Shown here piece by piece: positions 20,972 through 29,663 of a stretch of DNA of 64,000 nucleotides. The notes beneath the pieces were generated by a model. The model did no database searches and was not told the origin of the DNA. It was given only the letters and a program-made list of their open reading frames with translations. How positions within the stretch are numbered: the stretch's first letter is position 1; the number at the start of each line of letters is the position of its first letter. A program made the translations under genes and the position numbers. Location of the stretch: positions 1 through 64,000 of the forward strand of contig NZ_FOVF01000009.1 of NCBI RefSeq assembly GCF_900115085.1, given 5' to 3'. The stretch comes from Dokdonella immobilis (GTDB taxonomy: Bacteria > Pseudomonadota > Gammaproteobacteria > Xanthomonadales > Rhodanobacteraceae).

Positions 20972-22321
20972 TCAGGTAATGCGCGCCTGGGCTGCGCGCA
21001 CGGCGTCGGCCAGTTCCTCGGCCAGGCGCGAAACGATCGCGGAATCCATCGCTTCGACCGTCACCCGGACCAGTGGCTCGGTGCCCGAAGGGCGCAGGAC
21101 GACCCTGCCCTGGCCGGCCAGCTGGCCCTGTACGCTGGCCAGCACGCGCTGGACCTCGGCGTCGGCGACGAGTCGCGGACCGCCACTGGCGCGCACGTTG
21201 ACCGTGGTCTGCGGCACCTTGCGCATGCCGCCTGCCGCATCGGCCAGGCTGCGTCCGCTGCGCGCCAGTGCCTCGAGCACCTGCAGCGCGCTGACGATGG
21301 CGTCACCGGTCGATACCCGGTCGAGGCAGAGGATATGGCCCGACGTCTCGCCGCCCAGCACGCCCGAGTGCTCGCGCAGGGCCTGCATCACGTAGCGGTC
21401 GCCGACCCGGGTGCGCAGGAACGGCACGCCGAGCGCGCCCATCGCCTGCTCGAGCCCGAAATTGCTCATCAGGGTACCGACCAGAGGACCGCGCAAACGG
21501 CCCTGCTCATGCCAGTCCATGGCCAGCACGTACAGCAGTTCGTCGCCGTCGACGACGCGTCCGCTGGCGTCGACCATCTGCAAGCGGTCACCGTCGCCGT
21601 CGAAGGCGATGCCAAGATCGGCCCCGGACTCGACGACTGTCCTGGCCAGGGCCGAAGGGCTGGTCGAGCCGCAATCGCGATTGATGTTGAGCCCGTCCGG
21701 TCGATTGCCGATCGCGGTCACGGTGGCGCCGAGTTCGCCAAACATTTTCGGTGCGATCTGGTAGGTGGCGCCGTGGGCGCAATCGACGACCAGATGGACT
21801 CCGTGCAGGTTGAACGAACGCGATACGGTCGACTTGCAGAACTCGAGGTAGCGCGCCGAGGCGTCCTCGATGCGCATGGCCTTGCCGATCGCTTCCGAGG
21901 CAACCGTCGAGAACGGCAGGCTGAGTTCGGCCTCGATCGCCAATTCGACATCGTCGTCGAGCTTTTCGCCGAACGCCGAAAAGAACTTGATGCCGTTGTC
22001 CTGATGTGGATTATGCGAGGCGCTGATGACGATGCCGGCATCGGCGCGCATTGATCGGGTCAGGTAGGCGACCCCGGGCGTCGGCATCGGACCGAGCAGG
22101 CGCACCTCCGCACCTGCGGCGAGCAGGCCGGCCTCGAGCGCGGATTCGAACATGTAACCGGAAATCCGCGTGTCCTTGCCGATCAGAACGATCGGCCTCT
22201 CGCCTTCGCGGGCCAGCACGGCGCCCATCGCCCGACCGAGCTTGAGCATGAACTCCGCTGTGATCGGCCACTGGCCGACCTGGCCACGGATGCCGTCGGT
22301 GCCGAAGTACTTCCTATCCAC
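20972..22321 (-). CDS. glmM: Phosphoglucosamine mutase
   Basis: Converts glucosamine 6-phosphate to glucosamine 1-phosphate for UDP-GlcNAc synthesis, feeding peptidoglycan and LPS. A GTG start at 22321 gives 449 residues beginning [13 protein letters not shown], the conserved family N-terminus. The active-site phosphoserine is in [16 protein letters not shown], the metal-binding loop is [10 protein letters not shown], and the C-terminal phosphate-binding site is [11 protein letters not shown]. No ribosome-binding site is visible because heptad-repeat element C begins at the next base upstream; a longer frame translating the repeat is rejected. Confidence 0.95.
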   Translation of the reverse strand: MDRKYFGTDGIRGQVGQWPITAEFMLKLGRAMGAVLAREGERPIVLIGKDTRISGYMFESALEAGLLAAGAEVRLLGPMPTPGVAYLTRSMRADAGIVISASHNPHQDNGIKFFSAFGEKLDDDVELAIEAELSLPFSTVASEAIGKAMRIEDASARYLEFCKSTVSRSFNLHGVHLVVDCAHGATYQIAPKMFGELGATVTAIGNRPDGLNINRDCGSTSPSALARTVVESGADLGIAFDGDGDRLQMVDASGRVVDGDELLYVLAMDWHEQGRLRGPLVGTLMSNFGLEQAMGALGVPFLRTRVGDRYVMQALREHSGVLGGETSGHILCLDRVSTGDAIVSALQVLEALARSGRSLADAAGGMRKVPQTTVNVRASGGPRLVADAEVQRVLASVQGQLAGQGRVVLRPSGTEPLVRVTVEAMDSAIVSRLAEELADAVRAAQARIT

Positions 22322-22499
22322 GGGAATCGGGAATTGAGAATGGGGAATGGCTGAAAGGCCGGGAATTGAGGATGTGGAATGAGGAATGGAAAAAGCGGTT
22401 CCCCGCTTCCGAACCATTTTGCCGACGAAACGGGCTTACGCTAGCGGACACCGCATCACAGCGGAGAGCAGCCTTACCGATTCTCCATTCCCTATTCCC
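22322..22499. repeat. Heptad-repeat hairpin C (compound, glmM-dksA gap)
   Basis: Left side has four heptads 22322-22349 (GGGAATC, GGGAATT, GAGAATG, GGGAATG) and a second, degraded run starting at 22361; right side has three complementary heptads 22479-22499 (GATTCTC, CATTCCC, TATTCCC). The centre is unique sequence. It looks like one or two copies of the family with later decay, and it abuts the glmM GTG codon. Confidence 0.7.
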
Positions 22500-22512
22500 G
22501 GCTCCCGGCACC

Positions 22513-23493
22513 TCAATCGCCCATCTGTTTCTGGCGATGCTCCCAACGCTCCTGGGCGTCCAGGCACAGGGTGGCGATCGGCCGCGCATCGAGACGCTCC
22601 AGGCCGATGTCCTCGTCGGTTTCCTCGCAGAAGCCGTAGCGGCCCTCTTCGATGCGCTTGAGCGCCTTGTCGATCTTGGAGATCAGCTTGCGGTAACGGT
22701 CGCGCGTCCTCAACTCGAGCGAGTTCTCGGTTTCGCGGGTTGCGCGCTCGGCCTCGTCGCCGACGTCGCGGACCTCGTCGCGCAGGTTCTCGATGGTCTG
22801 CTTGGACTCCTCGACCAGATCCTCACGCCAGCTCTGCAGCTTGCGCCGGAAATACTCGAGGTGCCGGGGATTCATGTACTCCTCTTTGGCCGACGGGCGA
22901 TAGCCCGCGGGCAATTCGATCGAGGTATTGGTCGGCAGCGCGTAACGGCCGTCCTGCATGGTCACGCCCTTCTCTTTCGAAGGAACGGCGATCGCCTTGA
23001 TCTTCGCATTCTTTTTGGATGTTGCCGGTGCAGCGGTCGTGGTTTCGGTCACAGAAGACTTGCTGTTCTTGGAGAGAGGGGTTGTGGACTTGCCGGAAGG
23101 AGCCGGCTTGCTGACGGTTTTCTTCGCCGAGGCCGATGCGGGCGGGACGCGTTTTGCCACCGCACTGCCGGCCGCCCTGGCTGGCTTTGCGGGTTTCGCG
23201 GATCTGGCCGGCTTTGCCGGTGGCGCGACCTTCTTCGCCTTGGCGGCCTTCACGGGCGTCTTGACCTTGGCCGAGGCGGTCGGCTTCTTTGCCGCGGGTG
23301 CTGGCTTTTTTGGAGCGGCCGCCTTTTTCGATGCGGACTTCGCGACGACGGGCTTGGCCTTTGCAGCGGGCTTGGCACTGGACTTGGCCGCCTTCACCGC
23401 AGGCTTGGCCTTCGGCTTGGCCGCGCTCCTGGCGCTCGCGATGGCCTTGCCGGATTTCGCGCTCGCCTTGGGTTTCTGTTTGGATTTCGCCAT
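22513..23493 (-). CDS. dksA: DksA/TraR-family RNA polymerase-binding protein with basic N-terminal tail
   Basis: The last 120 residues, from YMNPRHLEYFRRKL, match DksA: a coiled-coil arm (ENLRDEVRDVGDEAERATRE) and a globular head. In the head only two of the four zinc cysteines remain, C289 and C310; the other positions are T292 and A313 (CEET ... TLCLDA), as in zinc-independent DksA variants. The first 180 or so residues are Lys/Ala/Pro-rich and low-complexity, resembling histone H1-like tails. DksA acts with ppGpp at RNA polymerase; the role of the tail is unknown. A good sigma-70 promoter lies at 23527-23555. Confidence 0.85.
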   Translation of the reverse strand: MAKSKQKPKASAKSGKAIASARSAAKPKAKPAVKAAKSSAKPAAKAKPVVAKSASKKAAAPKKPAPAAKKPTASAKVKTPVKAAKAKKVAPPAKPARSAKPAKPARAAGSAVAKRVPPASASAKKTVSKPAPSGKSTTPLSKNSKSSVTETTTAAPATSKKNAKIKAIAVPSKEKGVTMQDGRYALPTNTSIELPAGYRPSAKEEYMNPRHLEYFRRKLQSWREDLVEESKQTIENLRDEVRDVGDEAERATRETENSLELRTRDRYRKLISKIDKALKRIEEGRYGFCEETDEDIGLERLDARPIATLCLDAQERWEHRQKQMGD

Positions 23494-23526
23494 TTCCGTC
23501 CTTACCTTGTGACTCGGCGGCGGCGT

Positions 23527-23555
23527 GTTATAGCCTAAGTACCCCGCCCCGGCAA
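23527..23555 (-). promoter_or_regulatory. Putative sigma-70 promoter of the dksA-like gene
   Basis: On the minus strand a -35 box TTGCCG (23555-23550) and a -10 box TATAAC (23532-23527) are 17 bases apart. The expected start of transcription is near 23520, about 27 bases before the ATG at 23493. Confidence 0.6.
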
Positions 23556-23610
23556 CCGCTGCATCAGGCGCTGCGGTCGACGCCTCACTGCGCCAAACAC
23601 TATCACCCCC

Positions 23611-23880
23611 GTGTCCCGGCTTATCCTCTTACTGTTGGCATTTTACAAGCGCATGATCAGTCCGTGGCTCGGGCCGCGCTGCCGTTTTCATCCGAGCTGT
23701 TCGGATTACGCGCGCGTGGCCGTGGCCCGGTTTGGAAGCCTGCGTGGCAGCTGGCTGGCGCTGAACCGGCTGCTCCGATGCCAACCGATGTGCGAAGGCG
23801 GCCTCGATCCGGTACCGGAGAACTTCAGCTGGCGACCGTTCCTGCGCGCCAGCAAGGCGCATGGACACGACCATGAGTGA
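23611..23880 (+). CDS. yidD: Membrane protein insertion efficiency factor YidD
   Basis: An 89-residue amphipathic membrane-associated protein of the YidD family, which assists insertion of inner-membrane proteins and is usually linked with rnpA and yidC; here it is separate from them. Family features are [26 protein letters not shown] and [15 protein letters not shown]. The start codon is GTG with no clear ribosome-binding site. Its last codons overlap the ATG of a 42-residue ORF (ATGAGTGA). Confidence 0.92.
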   Translation: MSRLILLLLAFYKRMISPWLGPRCRFHPSCSDYARVAVARFGSLRGSWLALNRLLRCQPMCEGGLDPVPENFSWRPFLRASKAHGHDHE

Positions 23881-24001
23881 TGAACCACCCTTCCATGCGC
23901 GGCGTGCCGGACAGCAACCCCGCCAGGCGCCTCGATCGACTTCAACCCACTTCACGGAAGACGGCCTGATCCACGTGCGGCCAGTCCGGGAGGCCTGTTG
24001 A
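23873..24001 (+). CDS. Small coupled ORF, 42 residues, unknown function
   Basis: Begins with ATG inside the end of yidD (8-base overlap) and ends with a TGA that overlaps the TTG start of the M23 peptidase by three bases. The product (starts [15 protein letters not shown], ends [14 protein letters not shown]) is hydrophilic with no membrane segment. Its reality is inferred from the overlaps on both sides, which are typical of translational coupling. I do not recognise the family; comparison across related genomes would decide. Confidence 0.5.
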   Translation: MSDEPPFHARRAGQQPRQAPRSTSTHFTEDGLIHVRPVREAC

Positions 24002-24825
24002 GGCTCCTTGACCTGCTTGTTCTGTCCGGACTGCTCGGCCTCGCCACGTCCAGCGTTGCGCGCGGCGATGCCGATCGCATCGTTTTTCCCGAACAGGCGT
24101 CGCAGGGTGCGATGGTGCTCGGCAAGGTACCGGCCGGTAGCGTCGTCCACTTTGCCGGGCGGATGCTGCGTGTCACCCCGTACGGCACGGTCGGATTCGG
24201 TGTCGCGCGTGACGCCACGGGTCCGCTGGGCATCGACGTGCAGAGTCCGGACGGCAGCCACCACCTCGCCAGGATTGAGGTAAGCAAGCGCGACTGGCCG
24301 GTCGAGCGGGTCAGTGGTGTGCCACCGAAAACCGTTGATCCACCGCCGCAGATTGCCGCGCGGATCCGGCGCGAACAGGCTGCCGTCGCCGCCGCGCGCG
24401 AACGTGACGATGCGCGCACGGATTTCACCGCGGCCTTCATCCGTCCGCTCGATGGCCGCATCAGCGGGCGCTTCGGCAACCAGCGCATCTACGATGGCAA
24501 GGCCGGATCCGCGCACTCGGGCATGGACATCGCGGCGCCGAGAGGAACGCCGGTCAAGGCGCCCGCCGGTGGCATCGTCACCTTCGCGGCCACCGATCTC
24601 TACCTGACCGGCGGCACCCTCGTCATCGACCATGGCCACGGCTTCAGCAGCAATTTCCTGCACCTGTCCCGGATCGACGTGGAACCCGGCGAGCGCGTCG
24701 AACAAGGCCAGGTGATCGCGGCGGTCGGTTCCAGCGGTCGTGCCAGCGGTCCGCACCTGCATTGGGGAATGAACTGGTTCGATGTCCGCATCGATCCGCA
24801 ACTCGTGCTCGAGCGCGGGCACTGA
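23998..24825 (+). CDS. M23-family zinc metallopeptidase
   Basis: A 275-residue exported protein likely to act on peptidoglycan in the periplasm. A TTG start gives a hydrophobic signal sequence (LLDLLVLSGLLGLATSSVA). The C-terminal peptidase_M23 domain has zinc ligands in AHSGMDIAAPRGTP (His and Asp) and in GPHLHWGMNW, with the second-shell His in NFLHLSRI. The middle region (about 25-130) is probably an inhibitory or substrate-positioning domain. Follows yidD and the small ORF as one unit. Start codon choice rests on the overlap. Confidence 0.88.
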   Translation: MRLLDLLVLSGLLGLATSSVARGDADRIVFPEQASQGAMVLGKVPAGSVVHFAGRMLRVTPYGTVGFGVARDATGPLGIDVQSPDGSHHLARIEVSKRDWPVERVSGVPPKTVDPPPQIAARIRREQAAVAAARERDDARTDFTAAFIRPLDGRISGRFGNQRIYDGKAGSAHSGMDIAAPRGTPVKAPAGGIVTFAATDLYLTGGTLVIDHGHGFSSNFLHLSRIDVEPGERVEQGQVIAAVGSSGRASGPHLHWGMNWFDVRIDPQLVLERGH

Positions 24826-24896
24826 ACCCCTGATCGCGCCGACGGTCCGAACCGCCCACGCCAGAGCCGATCAGCCAGGATCTTGCGACAGTCCTG

Positions 24897-25526
24897 TCAC
24901 CGGGATTCTTGTCGATCGGCACGTTCGAGTTCAGAGACCGAGCGCTGCAGCAACGGACTGAGGTAGCAATGGGAACCGCAGGCCATCAGGCCGGCCTCGG
25001 CGAATCGCTTCCGGTACCAGCCCGGGGGCCGCGGTATGAAGCCTGCCATGTCGCCATCGACGGGATCGCGCGAGCTGAACAACTCGATGAAGGCCAGGCC
25101 GCCGAGCAGTTCGGCGAAGCCCGACAGGCCCCGCACCAGTTCCGGGGCGCGCAGATAGTGCAACACGTCGGAGCAGACGATCAGGTCGAAACGTTGCTCG
25201 AAGCGCAGTTCGGCCAGGTCGGAAAAACGCGCCAGGCGCAGGTTGCGTGCGCGGCCGAAGCGCGCGATCGCGTAGCCACTCGAATCAAGGCCGAGATAGT
25301 CGATGCGCGGACGCAGCCTGCGCAGCGGCGCGCGCCAGACACCCTCGCCGCAGCCCACATCGAGCACGTTGCGGACACTGCGTCCGAGATAGTACTCGGC
25401 CAGGGCGACCACCATGGCGACCTTGCGCCGGGTTTCGCCCTGGGCGCGAACCCGCGAGCGCGGGTCGCGGTACCAGCGGTCGAAGTAGGCTCGGTCGTAG
25501 GCCTTTTCCTTCATCGGTTCTGTCAT
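24897..25526 (-). CDS. Class I SAM-dependent methyltransferase
   Basis: A 209-residue protein with the SAM-binding motif VLDVGCGEGVWRAPL, the acidic end of strand 2 (YLGLDSSGYA) and FDLIVCSDVLHYL at strand 4. The ATG at 25526 (MTEPMKEKAYD) is chosen over a later one at 25514; the frame also stays open upstream to 25721 without support. The methyl acceptor is unknown. Convergent with the M23 peptidase gene and divergent from phaZ. Confidence 0.85.
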   Translation of the reverse strand: MTEPMKEKAYDRAYFDRWYRDPRSRVRAQGETRRKVAMVVALAEYYLGRSVRNVLDVGCGEGVWRAPLRRLRPRIDYLGLDSSGYAIARFGRARNLRLARFSDLAELRFEQRFDLIVCSDVLHYLRAPELVRGLSGFAELLGGLAFIELFSSRDPVDGDMAGFIPRPPGWYRKRFAEAGLMACGSHCYLSPLLQRSVSELERADRQESR

Positions 25527-25707
25527 CCACGCGTATCCGAAAGCGACACCCGATGGTACAGAGCACGGGCACTCGCGCGAAGAACCGGTACCGCCGGCCC
25601 CGCCAGCCCGAGCGAACGCCGCATGGCCCGTCGCCAGGCCCTCCGCACGGGGTGTGCCGTGATCTCGGCCGGCCTGCGCAGCCGACTCGCGGCGCCCAGG
25701 TCGTGGA

Positions 25708-25723
25708 ATGTGCACTTGCACAT
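25708..25723. promoter_or_regulatory. Perfect inverted repeat upstream of phaZ
   Basis: ATGTGCA (25708-25714) and TGCACAT (25717-25723) are separated by two bases. The 16-bp symmetrical site lies in the 252-base gap between the methyltransferase and depolymerase genes, 56 bases before the phaZ ATG. A dimeric regulator could bind it; none is assigned. Confidence 0.4.
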
Positions 25724-25778
25724 ATCGCCGGAAGGGCTAAAGATGGGGGATTCGCCATCGAAATCCGAGGCCGGCTCT

Positions 25779-27083
25779 ATGCTGTACCACCTGCACGAAC
25801 TGAATCGCTCGCTGATGAATCCGCTTGTCGGCTGGTCGGGTGCTGCAGCGCAACTACTGACAGGCAAGGAAAACTGGCTGTCCCAGCTACCCGGCGTCCA
25901 GCGCCTGGCCGCCGGCTACGAGCTGACCTACCGGCTCGGCAAGGACTACGAGAAACCGGCCTTCGCCATCGAGTCGGTCATGGCCCATGGCCATGAAACG
26001 CCGATCTCGGAAAAGGTCTCGATCGCCAAGCCGTTCTGCAACCTGATCCGCTTCAAGCGCTTCAGCGACGATGTGGAAACCCTTGGCGAACTGAAGAAGG
26101 ATCCGGTCGTGCTGGTCGTGGCGCCCTTGTCCGGCCATCATTCGACGCTGTTGCGCGACACCGTGCGTTCGCTGCTGCAGGACCACAAGGTCTATCTGAC
26201 CGACTGGATCGATGCCCGCATGGTGCCGCTCTCGCAGGGCGATTTCGGGCTCGACGACTACGTGGCCTACATCCAGGAATTCATCCGCCACATCGGCGCC
26301 GAACACCTGCACGTGATCTCGGTATGCCAGCCCACCGTGCCGGTGATGGCGGCGATTTCCCTGCTCGCCTCGAACAGGGAAGGAACGCCGTTGACCATGA
26401 CCATGATGGGCGGCCCGATCGATCCGCGGCGCAGCCCGACCAAGGTCAACGACCTGGCCACGACCCAGCCGATCGAGTGGTTCGAGAACCATGTCATCCA
26501 CTCCGTACCGTCGAACTATCCGGGCGCCGGCCGCAAGGTCTATCCCGGCTTCCTGCAGCATGCCGGCTTCGTCGCCATGAATCCGAGCCGGCACATGAGC
26601 TCGCACTGGGACTTCTACGAAGACCTGCGCCGCGGCGATCTCGAGGATGCCGAAGCCCATCGCAAGTTCTACGACGAGTACAACGCCGTGCTCGACATGC
26701 CTGCGCCGTTCTACCTCGATACGATCAAGACCGTGTTCCAGCAGCACCTGCTGCCGCGAGGCCTCTGGGAAATCGGCGGCCAGCGGGTCAGGCCCGGCGA
26801 CATCCGCGACTCGGCCCTGCTCACCATCGAAGGCGAACTCGACGACATATCCGGACGTGGCCAGACCGAGGCGGCGCACGAGTTGTGCTCGGGGATTCCT
26901 GCCGCGCGCAAGCGCAACCTGCTGGTCACGGGCGCCGGCCACTACGGCATCTTCAGCGGCCGTCGCTGGCGCGAGACGATCTACCCACAACTGCGCGATT
27001 TCATTGCCGAACACTCGGGGCCGAAATCCGCGCCTGCCGGCAAGACCACGGCGCCGCGCAGGCGCCGGACTGCGAAAGCCTGA
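25779..27083 (+). CDS. phaZ: Intracellular polyhydroxybutyrate depolymerase
   Basis: Hydrolyses stored PHB granules in the cytoplasm. The 434-residue protein begins MLYHLHELNRSLMNPLVGW, typical of PhaZ1-type enzymes, with GAGG eight bases before the ATG; an in-frame ATG at 25743 is an alternative. C183 in ISVCQPTVPVM is the expected catalytic nucleophile in place of a Ser. A basic C-terminal tail (RRRRTAKA) follows the domain. No PHB synthase or phasin gene is in the window. Confidence 0.9.
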   Translation: MLYHLHELNRSLMNPLVGWSGAAAQLLTGKENWLSQLPGVQRLAAGYELTYRLGKDYEKPAFAIESVMAHGHETPISEKVSIAKPFCNLIRFKRFSDDVETLGELKKDPVVLVVAPLSGHHSTLLRDTVRSLLQDHKVYLTDWIDARMVPLSQGDFGLDDYVAYIQEFIRHIGAEHLHVISVCQPTVPVMAAISLLASNREGTPLTMTMMGGPIDPRRSPTKVNDLATTQPIEWFENHVIHSVPSNYPGAGRKVYPGFLQHAGFVAMNPSRHMSSHWDFYEDLRRGDLEDAEAHRKFYDEYNAVLDMPAPFYLDTIKTVFQQHLLPRGLWEIGGQRVRPGDIRDSALLTIEGELDDISGRGQTEAAHELCSGIPAARKRNLLVTGAGHYGIFSGRRWRETIYPQLRDFIAEHSGPKSAPAGKTTAPRRRRTAKA

Positions 27084-27328
27084 GCCGGGCCGTCCATGGG
27101 CCGCCAGCCCGCGCCAGCGGGCGGCTTGGCACCCTTCGTCTGCGCTGACGAAACACCAGAAGATCCCAGGACCACCGCGTCGGCCTGATGCCGCTTCCGG
27201 CATCTATGCGCACGACCGCATTGCGGCTACGCTTGCCCGCGCGTCATATCGCGATCGCGGCACAGGGGCAGCGGTCCGTCGCACGGGGTCGTTGCATCGT
27301 CCACAGCACTGCGCAACCGGGGATCTCC

Positions 27329-29575
27329 ATGTCCAGATCATCACGCAACGCACCGAGGATTCGCCTGCTCACCATCGCGCTGAGCCTTGCCCTGCCGGGC
27401 CTGGCGAATGCCCAGGAAACCGAAACCGAAGCAAAGAAGGGCACGTCGGTGCTCGACGTGATCACGGTTACCGCTGAACGGCGCGAGGAAAGCGTGCAGG
27501 ACGTGCCGATCTCGATCACCACGGTCGCCGACGAGAAACTCGACGTGATCGCCTCGGGTGGCGCCGACATCCGCTTCCTCTCGGCGCGCCTGCCGAGCCT
27601 GAACATCGAGTCGTCGTATGGCCGCGCGTTCCCGCGCTTCTATATCCGCGGACTCGGCAATACCGACTTCGACCTCAACGCATCGCAGCCGGTCTCCCTG
27701 ATCTACGACGAAGTCGTCCAGGAAAGTCCGCTGCTGAAGGGCTTCCCGGTCTTCGACCTCGACCGCATCGAGATGCTGCGCGGCCCGCAAGGCACCCTGT
27801 TCGGCCGCAACACGCCGGCCGGCGTGATCAAGTTCGAGTCGGTCAAGCCGAGCCAGGAAACCAGCGGCTACGCCAGGATCAGCTACGGCAGCTACGGCAC
27901 GGGCACTTTCGAAGGCGCCATCGGCGGAGCGCTCAGCCCGAACTGGTCGGCGCGCATATCCGGTCTCTACCAGCATCGCGACGACTGGGTCGACAATACC
28001 TTTACCGGCGAGAAGAATGCGCTCGAGGGCTACAACGAATCGGCCGTGCGCGCCCAGTTCCTGTACGACCCCGGGGCCAACTTCGACGCCCTGTTCAACG
28101 TGCATGCAAGGCGCATGGACGGTTCCGCACGCTTGTTCCGCGCCAACATCATCAAGCCCGGAACCAACGACTTCGTCGATGATTTCGAGCGTGACCAGAT
28201 CGCGATCGATGGTCACAATTTTTCCGAGCTCAAGACCCACGGCGCCAGCGCGCGCCTGCACTGGGACTTCGGCAGCCTGAGCCTGTTCTCGGTGACCGGC
28301 TACGAAAGCGCCGACTCGCTCAACCGCGGCGACATCGATGGCGGCTTCGGGGCCGTTTTCGCGCCGCCATCCGGTCCGGGTCTGATCCCGTTTCCATCGG
28401 AGACCGCCGACGGCCTGCCCGAACACAGCCAGTGGTCGCAGGAATTCCGCCTCGCCTCGAACGACTGGGGACGCTTCGACTGGCAGTCGGGCCTGTATCT
28501 CTACCGCGAAAAGATCACCATCGACAGCTTCAGCTACAACACCCTGGCCGGCAGCGTCGAGGACGGCTACGCCCGCCAGAAGCAGGACAACAAGGCCTGG
28601 GCCCTGTTCGTGTCCGGTGACTACGACCTGACCGACCAATGGATCCTGAAGGGCGGCCTGCGCTACACGCGGGACGAGAAGGACTTCGAAGCGACCCGCT
28701 ATCTCTCGCCGTTCGGGGCCGATCCGATCGGACCGCTGACCGCGAACCCGAGCGCCAGCGACGTCAGCGGGGATGTCAGCATCAACTATGCGGCCAGCGA
28801 GCAGGTCAACCTCTACGCGCGCGCGGCCAAGGGCTTCCGCGCCCCGAGCATCCAGGGTCGCCTGGTCTTCGGCGACACCATTTCGGTGGCCGGCTCGGAA
28901 AAGGTGTTCTCGTACGAGGCCGGTGTGAAGGCGGACCTGTTCGACCGTCGCGCCCGACTCGGCTTCTCGGTTTTCAGCTACACGGTCAAGGACCAGCAGC
29001 TGACCGCGGTCGGCGGTGCGGCCAACTTCAACCAGCTCGTCAATGCCGACAAGTCGATTGGCCGCGGCTTCGAACTCGATCTCGAGGCCTACCTGACCGA
29101 TCGCCTGCTGGTCACCGTGGGCGGCAGCTACAACAAGACCGAGATCAAGGACCCGAACCTGTACATCGCGCCCTGCGGCGGCGGTTGCACCGTGCTCGAC
29201 CCGCCCGGCCCGGGCGAAGGCCTGGTCTCGATCAACGGCAACGCACTGCCCCAGGCACCGCGCTGGATCGGCAATGTCACGGCGCGCTACAGCGTGCCCA
29301 TGGGCGACGGTGAATTCTTCATCTTCACCGACTGGGCGTACCGCAGCAAGGTCAACTTCTTCCTCTACGAGTCGACCGAATTCACCGGCAAACCGCTGCT
29401 CGAAGGCGGTCTGCGCATCGGCTATCTGTGGCAGGACGGCCGTTATGAGGCCGCCCTTTACGGACGCAACATCACCGACCGCAAGGCGATCGTCGGCGGC
29501 ATCGATTTCAACAACCTGACCGGCTTCATCAACGAGCCGCGCATCATCGGGGCGGAATTCACCGCACGCTACTGA
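27329..29575 (+). CDS. TonB-dependent outer membrane receptor
   Basis: A 748-residue outer membrane transporter. The signal peptide (LLTIALSLALPGLANA) is followed by a TonB-box-like segment, DVITVTAERREESVQDVPIS, then the plug domain with FYIRGLGNTDFD and RIEMLRGPQGTLFGRNTPAG, and a beta-barrel ending in Tyr (IIGAEFTARY). This plug type is common in receptors for organic substrates in xanthomonads and sphingomonads; the ligand is not known. A permease gene follows 88 bases after its stop on the same strand, which may be functionally linked. ATG preceded by GGGGAT. Confidence 0.9.
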   Translation: MSRSSRNAPRIRLLTIALSLALPGLANAQETETEAKKGTSVLDVITVTAERREESVQDVPISITTVADEKLDVIASGGADIRFLSARLPSLNIESSYGRAFPRFYIRGLGNTDFDLNASQPVSLIYDEVVQESPLLKGFPVFDLDRIEMLRGPQGTLFGRNTPAGVIKFESVKPSQETSGYARISYGSYGTGTFEGAIGGALSPNWSARISGLYQHRDDWVDNTFTGEKNALEGYNESAVRAQFLYDPGANFDALFNVHARRMDGSARLFRANIIKPGTNDFVDDFERDQIAIDGHNFSELKTHGASARLHWDFGSLSLFSVTGYESADSLNRGDIDGGFGAVFAPPSGPGLIPFPSETADGLPEHSQWSQEFRLASNDWGRFDWQSGLYLYREKITIDSFSYNTLAGSVEDGYARQKQDNKAWALFVSGDYDLTDQWILKGGLRYTRDEKDFEATRYLSPFGADPIGPLTANPSASDVSGDVSINYAASEQVNLYARAAKGFRAPSIQGRLVFGDTISVAGSEKVFSYEAGVKADLFDRRARLGFSVFSYTVKDQQLTAVGGAANFNQLVNADKSIGRGFELDLEAYLTDRLLVTVGGSYNKTEIKDPNLYIAPCGGGCTVLDPPGPGEGLVSINGNALPQAPRWIGNVTARYSVPMGDGEFFIFTDWAYRSKVNFFLYESTEFTGKPLLEGGLRIGYLWQDGRYEAALYGRNITDRKAIVGGIDFNNLTGFINEPRIIGAEFTARY

Positions 29576-29663
29576 GTGGCCACGTCGACCGACCCGCCGA
29601 TGTCCGGTTTGCGCTGCCATGCCGCCGTGGAACAACGGCATGGCGGCGCGCAGGGACCGCGCG

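Noticed and set aside
27250-27259. CGCGATCGCG palindrome upstream of the TonB-dependent receptor gene
   Set aside because: A GC-rich 10-bp palindrome is expected by chance in this genome and has no positional support.
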